From NCBI RefSeq assembly GCF_007997035.1, contig NZ_VOSS01000081.1, forward strand, positions 1 through 36,912: DNA of 36,912 bases, given 5' to 3'. Below are positions 16,832-24,965 of the stretch, one piece after another. Source of the stretch: Ralstonia sp. TCR112. GTDB lineage: Bacteria; Pseudomonadota; Gammaproteobacteria; Burkholderiales; Burkholderiaceae. Position 1 is the stretch's first letter; every line of letters begins with the position of its first letter. A program made the position numbers and the translations under genes. Under the pieces are notes generated by a model that was not told where the DNA came from, made no database searches, and saw only the letters and a list, made by a program, of their open reading frames with translations.

Positions 16832-17599
16832 ATGACGAAGGAACCGCTGAACCGGCGCGACTGGATCGCCGGGCTGGAAAAAGGGCTCGCGATCCTGGAG
16901 GCGTTCGACCACGAGCACCCGCGGCTGACGCCCACCCAGGCCGCCGAGCTGACGGGCCTGACCCGCACCGCCGCGCGCCGCTACCTCCTGACGCTGGAGC
17001 ATCTGGGCTATCTCACCAGCGAAGGGACGCTCTTCAGCCTGACGCCGCGCGTGCTGAAGGTGGGCTGGTCGTACTTCGATTCGGCCCGCCTGCCGCGCAC
17101 GGTGCAGCCGTTCCTGCAGCAGGTGACGGCCGCCGTCGGCGAGGTGGCGTACCTGAGCGTGCTGGACGATTGGGAGCTCGTCTTCATCTCGCGCACCAGC
17201 ACGAGCCGAGTCATGAGCACGGGCTTCGTGCTGGGTGCGCGCGTGCCGGCGCCGCTGGCCTCGGCCGGCGTAATGATGCTGGCCGCGCAACCCGAGCAGA
17301 AGGTCAAGGCGTGGCTGGAAACCTGTGTGCTGACGCCCTATACGCCCTACACGATCCTGCAGCGGGACCGCCTGTTCGATGAAATCCGCAAAGCTGCCCG
17401 GCAGGACTACGCCGTGGTCGAGCAGCAGCTGCAGATTGGTGTGCGCGGGGTCGCGGTACCGCTGCGCGATCGGCATGGCAACGTGATCGCCGCACTCAGC
17501 GTGAACATGCAAGTCGGTGAAGAAACCACGGAGCATGCATTGCAACGCGTGCTGCAGGTGCTGCAGGACACGGCCCTGTCGATCATGCGCGTGCTGTAG
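16832..17599 (+). CDS. IclR-family transcriptional regulator (PcaR/PobR group) of the shikimate locus
   Basis: A 255-aa regulator. The N-terminal winged helix-turn-helix spans about residues 10-75 (WIAGLEKGLAILEAFDHEHP, then LTPTQAAELTGLTRTAARRYLLTLEHLGYL). The effector-binding domain follows, with VAYLSVLDDWELVFISRTST and the family's C-terminal GVRGVAVPLRDRHGNVIAALSVN. Members of the PcaR/PcaU/PobR/QuiR group respond to aromatic and hydroaromatic acids, often as activators. Position between the divergent dehydratase and the transporter/aroE genes strongly suggests it controls both using shikimate, quinate or protocatechuate as signal. A palindromic site appears on each side of the gene. The effector is not readable from sequence. 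Confidence 0.92.
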   Translation: MTKEPLNRRDWIAGLEKGLAILEAFDHEHPRLTPTQAAELTGLTRTAARRYLLTLEHLGYLTSEGTLFSLTPRVLKVGWSYFDSARLPRTVQPFLQQVTAAVGEVAYLSVLDDWELVFISRTSTSRVMSTGFVLGARVPAPLASAGVMMLAAQPEQKVKAWLETCVLTPYTPYTILQRDRLFDEIRKAARQDYAVVEQQLQIGVRGVAVPLRDRHGNVIAALSVNMQVGEETTEHALQRVLQVLQDTALSIMRVL

Positions 17600-17670
17600 C
17601 CGGCCACGTCCCCTCGTTATCCCCGAACGCCATGCTTTGACACAGGTACGGACTCGGAGAAACCCTTGAG

Positions 17671-17710
17671 TCGTACGTTATTCGCACCATGTTGTGCGAT
17701 TATCGAACGA
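17671..17710. promoter_or_regulatory. Candidate IclR operator B (upstream of shikimate transporter)
   Basis: TCGTACGTTATTCGCAC (17671-17687) and GTGCGATTATCGAACGA (17694-17710) are inverted copies matching at 14 of 17 positions across a 6-nt spacer. The right arm and inner left arm match operator A at 16764-16794. A further direct copy of ATCGAACGAAT occurs at 17783-17793, closer to the transporter start. The rest of the 241-nt gap 17600-17840 shows no gene. Confidence 0.62.
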
Positions 17711-17840
17711 ATGCAATCGGCAATTGCTTGTGCGCCGCCCCGCGGGCGGACTACGCTGCGTTGCGTGTACAGACGGCCCTTCATCGAACGAATCACGCGA
17801 ATTGCACGATAGGCCGCACAGATAAAACCCGGAGACCACC

Positions 17841-19226
17841 ATGACCGCAGCCCCTGCCCACGAGCCCCTGGGCAAGCACCAGTCGAAAAAAGCCGCCGCC
17901 AGCGGCTGGATCGGCTCGGCGCTCGAGTACTACGACTTCTTCATCTACGCCACCGCAGCGGCGTTGATCTTCCCGCAGATTTTCTTCCCCAAGGGCGACC
18001 CCAAGACGGCCATCATCGCCTCGCTGGCGACGTACGGGGTGGGTTACATCGCGCGACCCATCGGTGCATTCGTGCTCGGCCATCTGGGCGACACGCACGG
18101 GCGCAAGAGCGTGCTGCTCTGGTGCATGTTCCTGATGGGCTTTTCGACCATTGGCGTGGGCCTGCTGCCCACGTATGACCAAGTCGGCCTGTGGGCGCCG
18201 ACACTGCTGGTGATCATGCGCCTGATCCAGGGCTTTGCCGTGGCTGGCGAAATCTCGGGCGCCAGCTCGATGATCCTGGAGCATGCACCTTTTGGCCGGC
18301 GCGGCTTCTACGCGAGCTTTACGCTGCAAGGCGTGCAGGCGGGCCAGATCCTGGCGGCCGCCGTGTTCCTGCCCCTTGCCCACTACATGCCGGCCGACCA
18401 GTTCAACGCGTGGGGCTGGCGCATTCCGTTCCTGCTGAGCTTCGTGGTCATCATCGCCGGCTACGTCATCCGCCGCGAAGTGCACGAAACCCCGGCCTTT
18501 ACCGCTGAGCAGCAGCAACAAGGCCGCCCGCGCTCGCCCGTGATCGACGCTTTCAAATACAGCATGCCGGACATGCTGCGCGTGGTCTGCATGGCGCTGA
18601 TGAACGTGATTCCGGTGGTGGCGACCATCTTTGGCGCGGCCTATGCCGTGCAGCCGGCGTACGGCATCGGCTTCGCCAAGGACATCTACCTGTGGATTCC
18701 GGTCGTGGGCAACATCGTTGCGGTGCTCGTCATTCCGTATGTTGGCGACCTGTCCGACCGCATTGGCCGCAAGCCGCCGATCGTGATCGGTTCGCTGCTC
18801 GCTGGCGTGCTCGCGTTTGCCTACCTGTACGCCATCAGCATCAAGAACGTGCCGTTCGCGTTTGTCATGTCGATCCTGATGTGGGGCGTCGTCTATCAGG
18901 GCTACAACGCGGTCTTCCCAAGCTTCTATCCGGAACTGTTCCCGACGCGCACCCGTGTGTCGGCCATGGCGATTTCGCAGAACGTGGGCACGGCCATCAC
19001 CGCCATGCTGCCGGCCCTCTTCACCGCTGTGGCGCCGCCGGGAGCCGCCAACATCTGGCTGACCGTGGGCGTCATTGCCTTTGGCGTAACGGTGATTTCC
19101 GCCGTGGCCGCCATGACCGCACGCGAGACGTATCGCATCCATATGGACGACCTGGGCCAGCCAGCCGCCCAACCCGTCGACAAGGCCGAATATGCCCGCC
19201 AGCGGGCCGGAGCCTTGGCCGCCTGA
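17841..19226 (+). CDS. MFS metabolite:H+ symporter, shikimate-transporter-like (ShiA type)
   Basis: A 461-aa inner-membrane transporter of the metabolite:H+ symporter family (ShiA, ProP, KgtP, citrate group). The signature start GWIGSALEYYDFFIYATAAAL, the loop GHLGDTHGRKSVLLW between helices 2 and 3, the central RLIQGFAVAGEISGASSMILEHAP and the second-half loop GDLSDRIGRKPPIVIG are all present, with twelve hydrophobic helices. Family alone allows several organic acids. The gene follows the IclR regulator and precedes an AroE paralog by 20 nt, so shikimate, dehydroshikimate or quinate is the most likely substrate. The probable operator lies in its upstream region. Length is normal. Confidence 0.88.
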   Translation: MTAAPAHEPLGKHQSKKAAASGWIGSALEYYDFFIYATAAALIFPQIFFPKGDPKTAIIASLATYGVGYIARPIGAFVLGHLGDTHGRKSVLLWCMFLMGFSTIGVGLLPTYDQVGLWAPTLLVIMRLIQGFAVAGEISGASSMILEHAPFGRRGFYASFTLQGVQAGQILAAAVFLPLAHYMPADQFNAWGWRIPFLLSFVVIIAGYVIRREVHETPAFTAEQQQQGRPRSPVIDAFKYSMPDMLRVVCMALMNVIPVVATIFGAAYAVQPAYGIGFAKDIYLWIPVVGNIVAVLVIPYVGDLSDRIGRKPPIVIGSLLAGVLAFAYLYAISIKNVPFAFVMSILMWGVVYQGYNAVFPSFYPELFPTRTRVSAMAISQNVGTAITAMLPALFTAVAPPGAANIWLTVGVIAFGVTVISAVAAMTARETYRIHMDDLGQPAAQPVDKAEYARQRAGALAA

Positions 19227-19245
19227 AACACGCTTCTCCTGAACC

Positions 19246-20079
19246 ATGATTTCTGGAAAAACCACCCTCATCGCCCACATCGGCTACCCGACCGAGACAT
19301 TCAAGTCGCCGATGATCTACAACCCCTGGTTCGAGCAAAAAGGCATCGATGCCGTTGTGGTGCCCATGGGGGTCAAGGCGGAGGACTACGCGCAGAGCTT
19401 CGAATCGATCTGCCGTTTCACCAACCTGCGCGGTGCCCTCATCACCATGCCGCACAAGGTGACGACGGTGGATCTGGTCGATGAAGTCACGCCCGCCGTG
19501 CGTATTGCGGGCGCCTGCAATGCGGTCCTCAAGCGCGATGACGGCACGTTGCTGGGCGACCAGTTCGACGGTGCCGGCTTCGTGCGCGGCGTGCAGCGCA
19601 AGGGACGCCAGCTCGAAGGCGCGCGTGTGCTGCTCTCGGGAGCCGGTGGTGTCGGCTCGGCGATTGCGGCGTCGTTGGCCGCTGCGGGGGTGGGCGAGCT
19701 GGCCCTGTATGACACCCGCGCAGAATCGGCTGAATCGCTGGGCCGACGTCTGCGCGAGCACTACCCCGCGCTGATGGTGCGCACCGGTTCGAATGATCCG
19801 GACGGCTTCGATGTGGTCGTCAACGCCACGCCAGTCGGCATGAAGGAAGACGATCCACTGCCCTTCGACGTGGCCCGCATCGCGCCGAGCTGCTTTGTCG
19901 GCGAGGTCGTCATGAAATCCGAGTACACGCCGCTGCTGCGTGCGGCGCTCGACAAGGGTTGCGACGTCCAGGTCGGCACCGACATGCTGTTCGAGATGAT
20001 TCCCGCGTATCTGGAGTTCTTCGGCTTCGGCACCGCCACCGCAGATGAACTGCGGCGCAGCGCCGCCATCGCCTACTGA
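19246..20079 (+). CDS. Shikimate/quinate dehydrogenase paralog (AroE family, probably catabolic)
   Basis: A 277-aa NAD(P)-dependent dehydrogenase that interconverts shikimate and 3-dehydroshikimate, or quinate and dehydroquinate. Catalytic Lys71 (ITMPHK) and Asp108 (QFDGAGF) are present, and the nucleotide-binding motif GAGGVGSA begins near 132. Differences from biosynthetic AroE are visible: the substrate-binding SxSP motif is TFKSP (Ser to Thr), and the usual NTDG is QFDG. Such changes occur in quinate/shikimate dehydrogenases of catabolic type. Together with the transporter and the dehydratase it would take shikimate to protocatechuate. It is 20 nt after the MFS gene and 4 nt ahead of the frameshifted MFS gene, suggesting one operon. 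The biosynthetic aroE should be elsewhere. Confidence 0.9.
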   Translation: MISGKTTLIAHIGYPTETFKSPMIYNPWFEQKGIDAVVVPMGVKAEDYAQSFESICRFTNLRGALITMPHKVTTVDLVDEVTPAVRIAGACNAVLKRDDGTLLGDQFDGAGFVRGVQRKGRQLEGARVLLSGAGGVGSAIAASLAAAGVGELALYDTRAESAESLGRRLREHYPALMVRTGSNDPDGFDVVVNATPVGMKEDDPLPFDVARIAPSCFVGEVVMKSEYTPLLRAALDKGCDVQVGTDMLFEMIPAYLEFFGFGTATADELRRSAAIAY

Positions 20080-20083
20080 CCCG

Positions 20084-21273
20084 ATGACGCGTCGCCCTCT
20101 GAGCTTTGCCCTGCTGCTGCCGCTATTGCTATCGGCGCAGCCGGTCGCGACGACAGTTACCTCCCCGCCCTGCCAGCCATTGCGCAGACGCTGGGATCGG
20201 CCAGCACGAGCCTCACGGTCTTCGCGCTGGCCTTTGGCATTGGGCAGCTGCCGATGGGAAGCCTGGCAGATCGGTTTGGCCGGCGTCAGGTGTTGCTGAT
20301 CGGGCTCGCGTGCTATGCCATGGGTGCGCTGGCCGGCGCGCTGGCGACGACCGCCTCCATGTTGACCGCCGCACGCGCCGTACAAGGTTTCTCGATGGCC
20401 GCCATCCTGGTGTGCGCGCGCGCTGCCGTACGCGACCTGCACCCCGCACGCGATGGTCCGCACGTCATGGCGCGTGGTCTGACGGGGCTGGGCTTCGTGG
20501 CGTTGATGGCCCCGATCATCGGCGCCTTTGTCGCGCAACACGCAGGTTGGCGCTGGGTACTGGCGGGCATGAGCTTCTATGCACTCGTGCTCTGGGCGAT
20601 GTGCTGGTACGGCTTTGCCGAAACCCGGCAGGAAACGCACACCCAGGCGGGCAGCGTGCGCGAGATTTTTTCCAGCGCGGATTTTCGCGCCTGGGGACTG
20701 CTCGCGGCCTCGACCTATGCCGGCATCTTCTGCTTCCTGCTGCTCTCGCCGATGGTCTACATCGCCTACCTCGGCCTGTCCCCCGAGCTGTATGGCTGGA
20801 TACCGGCCGGCGGCTCGCTCGTCTATATCCTCAGCACAACCGGGTGCCGGCGCCTGCTGAGGCGCCAAAGCCTTGTGCGGACGGTGCAGCAAGGCGCAAC
20901 GCTCAGCCTGATCGGCGCCGGCATCCAGGGCTTGGGCTGCTGGCTCCTTCCCGGGCACGCGTGGCCGCTGCTGCTCGGGCACGGCGTCTATTGCATGGGC
21001 CACGGCATTCACCAACCTTGCGGCCAGGCGGGCGCGGTGGGCGAGCTGCCACATCTTGCCGGGCGTGCCGTGTCATGGTCGGGTTTCATCATGATGCTGG
21101 CAGCCTTCTGCCTGGGGCAGACCGCCGCGTCCTTTGACGACGCATCGCACACCCTCGGTGCCTGGCCCATGGTGGTGCCGATGATGCTTGCCGGCACCGT
21201 GCTGGCGTCCATTGCGTTCCTTTGGCTGCCGAAGTTGAAGAGCCAGCCGAATCCACAAAGCGCTGCCGCATAG
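20084..21273 (+). pseudogene. Bcr/CflA-type MFS transporter with a frameshift near the start
   Basis: An MFS drug-efflux-type protein of about 396 aa if repaired. The first frame gives MTRRPLSFALLLPLLL, the start of helix 1, from an ATG just after the aroE stop. The family sequence then continues in another frame as GAAGRDDSYLPALPAIAQTL and FGIGQLPMGSLADRFGRRQV. The latter is the helix 2-3 loop signature, followed by ten further hydrophobic segments to the stop. A single-base deletion in TTGCTATCGG near 20126-20134 explains the break. No ATG, GTG or TTG opens the second frame before 20254, and starting there would remove helices 1 and most of 2. Either the gene is inactive or the assembly lost a base. 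It sits in the shikimate operon between aroE and the HPPD-like gene; substrate unknown. Confidence 0.82.
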
Positions 21274-21354
21274 CGACTGCGAGATGCGCATTGCCACGCG
21301 CGTGGTACACAATGCGGTGTCTGCATTCTTTGCTTCAGCCACAGGAGTTTGACC

Positions 21355-22428
21355 ATGAGCCGCAACGCCGACCTGCCATTCAAGACCGCCGGCTTGGAGT
21401 TCATCGAGTTCGCCACGCAAGCGCCGGCAGCGCTCGGCCAGGTGTTCGCATCGCTGGGCTTCAAGGCCATCGCGCGGCACGTCAGCAAGGACGTCACACT
21501 GTACCGGCAAGGCGACATGAACTTCCTCGTCAACGCTGAGGCCGATTCCTTTGCGCACCGCTGGGCCGAGGAGTATGGCGTCGGCATCTGCGCCATCGGT
21601 ATCCGCGTCGACGATGCCCAGCACGCCTACAACCGCGCCGTCGAACTGGGCGCATGGCCGGCCGAGGCCGAGCCGATCGGCCCGAGCGAGCTGGTAATAC
21701 CGGCCATCCAGGGCGTGGGCGATACGCACCTGTATTTTGTCGACCGCTGGCGCGGCAAGCACGGTACTCGGGGCGGCCTGGGCGACATCTCCATCTACGA
21801 CATCGACTTCCGGCCGCTGGATGCCGCCACCGCGTATGAGGACTGGCACCACGCCGGCGTCGGCCTGGCGCGCGTCGACCACCTGACGCAGACCGTCGGC
21901 CCCGGCCGCCTGCAGGATTGGATCGACTTCTACCGCAATCAGCTCGGCTTCAGCGAAATCCACGAGCTGCACGCCAACTGGCACGTCGCGGCCGATTCGC
22001 GCGTGATGGTGTCGTCGTGCGGCATGATCCGCATCCCGCTCTATGAGGAAGGCACGCACCGCGCCCACCTCATGCACGCCTACCTGCCCGACCACCCCGG
22101 CGAAGGCGTGCAGCACATTGCGCTGGCCACCGACGACATCCTGCGCACCGCCACCGCGCTTGCCGCCAACGGCCTCACCTTCGTCGAGCCACCCGCGCAC
22201 TACTACGACACCGTCGACGCGCGACTGCCCGGCCATGGATTGGACCTGGAAGCATTGCGCCGATACGGCATCCTCGTCGACGGCGAAATCGTCGACGGCG
22301 TGCCGAAACTGTTCCTGCAGACCTTCATCAAGCGTCATCCGGGCGAGATCTTCTTCGAAATCGTGCAGCGGCGCGGGCACCACGGGTTTGGCGAAGGCAA
22401 CCTGCCGGTGTTGACGGCGGCGGCCTGA
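21355..22428 (+). CDS. 4-hydroxyphenylpyruvate-dioxygenase-family protein, possibly with changed substrate
   Basis: A 357-aa Fe(II) vicinal-oxygen-chelate dioxygenase. It aligns along its full length with bacterial HPPD: LEFIEFATQAP, SKDVTLYRQGDMNFLVN, SIYDIDF, VDHLTQTV and GFGEGNLPVL. The 2-His-1-carboxylate iron site is intact at His176, His254 and Glu335. However, the pocket segment is IRIPLYEEGTHRAHLMHAYL, where canonical HPPD has PLNE and a QI-E-F motif. The substrate-contacting Asn and Gln become Tyr230 and Leu239. It resembles in this respect the HPPD-like half of the dehydratase at 14815-16701. The start ATG has CAGGAG 9 nt upstream. It ends the shikimate operon, so a role there rather than in tyrosine breakdown is plausible but unproven. 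Confidence 0.87.
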   Translation: MSRNADLPFKTAGLEFIEFATQAPAALGQVFASLGFKAIARHVSKDVTLYRQGDMNFLVNAEADSFAHRWAEEYGVGICAIGIRVDDAQHAYNRAVELGAWPAEAEPIGPSELVIPAIQGVGDTHLYFVDRWRGKHGTRGGLGDISIYDIDFRPLDAATAYEDWHHAGVGLARVDHLTQTVGPGRLQDWIDFYRNQLGFSEIHELHANWHVAADSRVMVSSCGMIRIPLYEEGTHRAHLMHAYLPDHPGEGVQHIALATDDILRTATALAANGLTFVEPPAHYYDTVDARLPGHGLDLEALRRYGILVDGEIVDGVPKLFLQTFIKRHPGEIFFEIVQRRGHHGFGEGNLPVLTAAA

Positions 22429-22445
22429 CCCCGGAACGTCGCAAA

Positions 22446-22478
22446 GAAAAAGCCCGCCGAAACTTGGCGGGCTTTCTT
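22446..22478. terminator. Bidirectional intrinsic terminator between HPPD-like gene and ggt
   Basis: AAAGCCCGCC (22449-22458), loop GAAACTT, then GGCGGGCTTT (22466-22475), flanked by A-rich sequence on the left and TTTCTTC on the right. It separates two convergent genes. Confidence 0.9.
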
Positions 22479-22503
22479 CGTACTGCGGGTGCTGCAATGC
22501 CGA

Positions 22504-24234
22504 TCAATAACCAGCTGCCAGCCCTGTGTTGCGACGCGGATCATTCGCGCCATAGAAGCGGTTGTTGCCGACCGGCTTGCCACCCAGCGACGGCGCACCG
22601 ACGATGATCGCCGCCAGATGGTTGGCCGGCTGCGGCGCACCCAGGTTATGGCCCATCGACGTCAGGATCTTGCGCGTATCTTCCGACAGCGCATACGGCT
22701 CGACGTTGGTCACATCCGGCAGCCATTGCTGATGGAAGCGCGGCATGTCGACGGCTTCCTGCACATTCATGCCGTAGTCGATCGCGTTGATCATGGTGAG
22801 CATGACGGCGGTGATGATGCGGCTGCCGCCCGGCGTACCCACCACCATGACGGGCTTGCCGTCCTTGGTGACGATGGTCGGGCTCATCGACGACAGCGGA
22901 CGCTTGCCCGGGGCGATCGAGTTGGCCTCGCCCTGCACCAGGCCGTACAGGTTCGGCACGCCGACCTTGGCGGTGAAGTCGTCCATCTCGTCGTTCAGGA
23001 TCACGCCCGTCTTGGCGGCCGTGACCTTCGCGCCGAACCAGTCGTTGAGCGTGTACGTGACCGACACCGCGTTGCCGTACTTGTCGGCAATCGAGTAGTG
23101 CGTCGTGTTGCTGCCTTCATGCGGCTCGACGCCCGGCTTGATGTCCTTCGACACGCCCGCCTTCTTCGGGTCGATCACGGCACGGATCTTGGCTGCGTAG
23201 TCCTTGCTCAGCAGACGGTCCAGCGGGTTCTTCACGAAGTCCGGGTCGCCCAGGTAGCTGTTGCGGTCCACATAGGCGTGGCGCATGGCTTCGATCTGGT
23301 AATGCGTCGCCTGCGCGGAATGCCAGCCCAGGTCCTTGAGCGGATAGCCTTCCAGGATGTTCAGCATTTCGCAGATGATCACGCCGCCCGAACTCGGGGG
23401 CGGTGCCGACACCACGTGGTAGCCACGGTAGTCGCACTCGACCGGCGCCAGTTCGCGCGTCTTGTAGCTGACGAGGTCTTCCTGCGTGATCAGGCCACCG
23501 CCGGCCTTGCTCGATGCAGCAATGGCCTGCCCGACCCAGCCCTTGTAGAAGCCGTCGGTGCCCTTGTTGCTGATCTCGCGCAGCGTCTTGGCCAGGTCAC
23601 GCTGGACGAGCTTCTCGCCCACCTGGAACGGCTGGCCCTTGTTCAGGAAGATGGCGCCCGATGCGGCGTCTTCCTGGAAGTCCTTGGTGGACGTATGCAG
23701 CATGTCGACGTCGCCCTGATCGAGGGTGAAACCCTTCTCGGCCAGCGCGATGGACGGCGCGATCAGTGCAGCGCGTTGCATGGTGCCGTACTTCTGGCGG
23801 GCGTATTCCATGCCCGACACGGTGCCCGGCACACCCACGGCCAGGTGGCCCTTGGTGGATGCGCCCTTGATGACGTTGCCGTCCTTGTCCAGGTACATGT
23901 TGGCGGTGGCAGCCTTCGGCGCGACTTCACGGAAGTCGAGGAAGGTCTTGCGGCCATCGGCCAGCTGGATGGTCATGAAACCGCCGCCACCGAGGTTGCC
24001 GGCAGCCGGATAGACCACGGCCAGGGCGTAGCCCACGGCCACGGCAGCGTCGACCGCGTTACCGCCGCGCTTGAGCACTTCCACGCCGACCTTGCTGGCC
24101 AGGTGCTGTGCCGAGACGACCATGCCGTTCTCTGCGGCCACGGGCGCGACGGACGCCGCGTGTGCGACGGTTGTGATGCTGATCGATGCGATTGCGGCGG
24201 CGATCCACCGCATGCCTGTTCTTGGATTCTGCAT
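22504..24234 (-). CDS. ggt: Gamma-glutamyltransferase (periplasmic, self-processing)
   Basis: A 576-aa N-terminal-nucleophile hydrolase that cleaves gamma-glutamyl bonds of glutathione and related peptides in the periplasm. A signal peptide is visible (MQNPRTGMRWIAAAIASISI to AHA, about residues 1-26). The autoprocessing site is in GSNTTHYS, where Thr377 would become the N-terminal nucleophile of the small subunit. The large-subunit motif NAVDAAVAVGYALAVVYPAAGN and the small-subunit PLSSMSPTIV and GTPGGSRIITAV are typical. Length and processing position match proteobacterial Ggt. It is followed upstream by a same-strand Lrp/AsnC regulator and faces the HPPD-like gene across a terminator. Cys-Gly released by the reaction links it to the PLP enzyme and exporter nearby. 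Confidence 0.95.
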   Translation of the reverse strand: MQNPRTGMRWIAAAIASISITTVAHAASVAPVAAENGMVVSAQHLASKVGVEVLKRGGNAVDAAVAVGYALAVVYPAAGNLGGGGFMTIQLADGRKTFLDFREVAPKAATANMYLDKDGNVIKGASTKGHLAVGVPGTVSGMEYARQKYGTMQRAALIAPSIALAEKGFTLDQGDVDMLHTSTKDFQEDAASGAIFLNKGQPFQVGEKLVQRDLAKTLREISNKGTDGFYKGWVGQAIAASSKAGGGLITQEDLVSYKTRELAPVECDYRGYHVVSAPPPSSGGVIICEMLNILEGYPLKDLGWHSAQATHYQIEAMRHAYVDRNSYLGDPDFVKNPLDRLLSKDYAAKIRAVIDPKKAGVSKDIKPGVEPHEGSNTTHYSIADKYGNAVSVTYTLNDWFGAKVTAAKTGVILNDEMDDFTAKVGVPNLYGLVQGEANSIAPGKRPLSSMSPTIVTKDGKPVMVVGTPGGSRIITAVMLTMINAIDYGMNVQEAVDMPRFHQQWLPDVTNVEPYALSEDTRKILTSMGHNLGAPQPANHLAAIIVGAPSLGGKPVGNNRFYGANDPRRNTGLAAGY

Positions 24235-24378
24235 AGGAGCTCCTTTGGTACCTTCATGGACGCCGGTCGTGCCAGCGTACGTGTTATGGCGCGCGAACCT
24301 TATCAGGCGCTGCGCTGGGGCACTATAGCCTCATCCCCGTATTGACGCATCGCGCCAGCAGTGGGACGGCGCGTATCG

Positions 24379-24855
24379 CTAACCCAGTGGCACCTCGAGC
24401 CCGACCTTCACGCGGTTGAGCACCACGGCCGTGCGATACCACTTGATGTTGTCGTTGTCGTCGAACAGGCGTCGCGCGAGGGCTTCGTACTCCGTCATCG
24501 TGGCTACGTTGAGGATCAGGACGAAATCGGCCTCGCCCGTTACGTAGTAGCACTGCTGCACCTCGGGGCCGGAGAGCGCCTTCTTGAGCGCAACCATCGC
24601 CGCGGTATTCGTGCGCTCGGCATGCACCTCGACGATCACGGTGATGGGTTTGCCGACCCGCTCGGGGTCGACCACTGCCACGTTGCCGACGATGATGCCC
24701 GCCTCCTCCATCCGCTTGATACGCCGCTGCACGGCTGCGGTCGATAGATTGACCTCCTCCCCGATCACACGCAGCGGCGTGGTGTAGCAGCGCTGCACCG
24801 CATTCAGGATGGCGATGTCGAAGGCGTCGAGTTCGAGCGATTTCTGAGGGGCCAT
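24379..24855 (-). CDS. Lrp/AsnC-family transcriptional regulator (divergent from the PLP lyase gene)
   Basis: A 158-aa feast/famine regulator. The DNA-binding domain is LDAFDIAILNAVQRCYTTPL then VIGEEVNLSTAAVQRRIKRMEEAGII (about residues 9-55). The RAM effector/oligomerisation domain follows, with ITVIVEVHAERTNTAAM and the conserved VQQCYYVTGEADFVLILN. The start at MAPQKSLELDAFD gives normal length; a longer in-frame reading to 24966 would overlap the neighbouring start codon and is unlikely. It is divergent from the Cys/Met PLP gene with 110 nt between them and is codirectional with ggt. It probably senses an amino acid and controls one or both neighbours. This paralog shares little beyond the fold with the second Lrp gene at 26153-26605. 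Confidence 0.92.
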   Translation of the reverse strand: MAPQKSLELDAFDIAILNAVQRCYTTPLRVIGEEVNLSTAAVQRRIKRMEEAGIIVGNVAVVDPERVGKPITVIVEVHAERTNTAAMVALKKALSGPEVQQCYYVTGEADFVLILNVATMTEYEALARRLFDDNDNIKWYRTAVVLNRVKVGLEVPLG

Positions 24856-24891
24856 GGCCAGGCTTGTGGCGAGAAATTTTTGCGTCTGGCT

Positions 24892-24914
24892 GAGCAGAAT
24901 AGCGGAAATTGCTC
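24892..24914. promoter_or_regulatory. Weak inverted repeat, possible Lrp/AsnC site
   Basis: GAGCA (24892-24896) and TGCTC (24910-24914) flank an A/T-richer centre in the 110-nt divergent gap. The outline resembles Lrp-type boxes, but only 5 bp per arm match, so this is a candidate only. Confidence 0.25.
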
Positions 24915-24965
24915 TGCCGACGTGATATAGGATTTCGTCATCATTTCGTTCGCAGAGGCCATCCA

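Noticed and set aside
17793-19280. Long antisense open frame (495 codons) opposite the MFS shikimate-type transporter
   Set aside because: The sense strand encodes a complete recognisable transporter. The antisense product is His/Arg-rich low-complexity with no family features, as expected for a shadow frame in GC-rich DNA.
19072-21054. Antisense open frame of 660 codons across aroE and the MFS gene
   Set aside because: It spans two real genes on the opposite strand and has no recognisable domain.
22489-24345. Plus-strand open frame of 618 codons opposite ggt
   Set aside because: Composition is dominated by Arg, His and Val typical of a reverse-complement frame; Ggt on the minus strand explains the coding signal.
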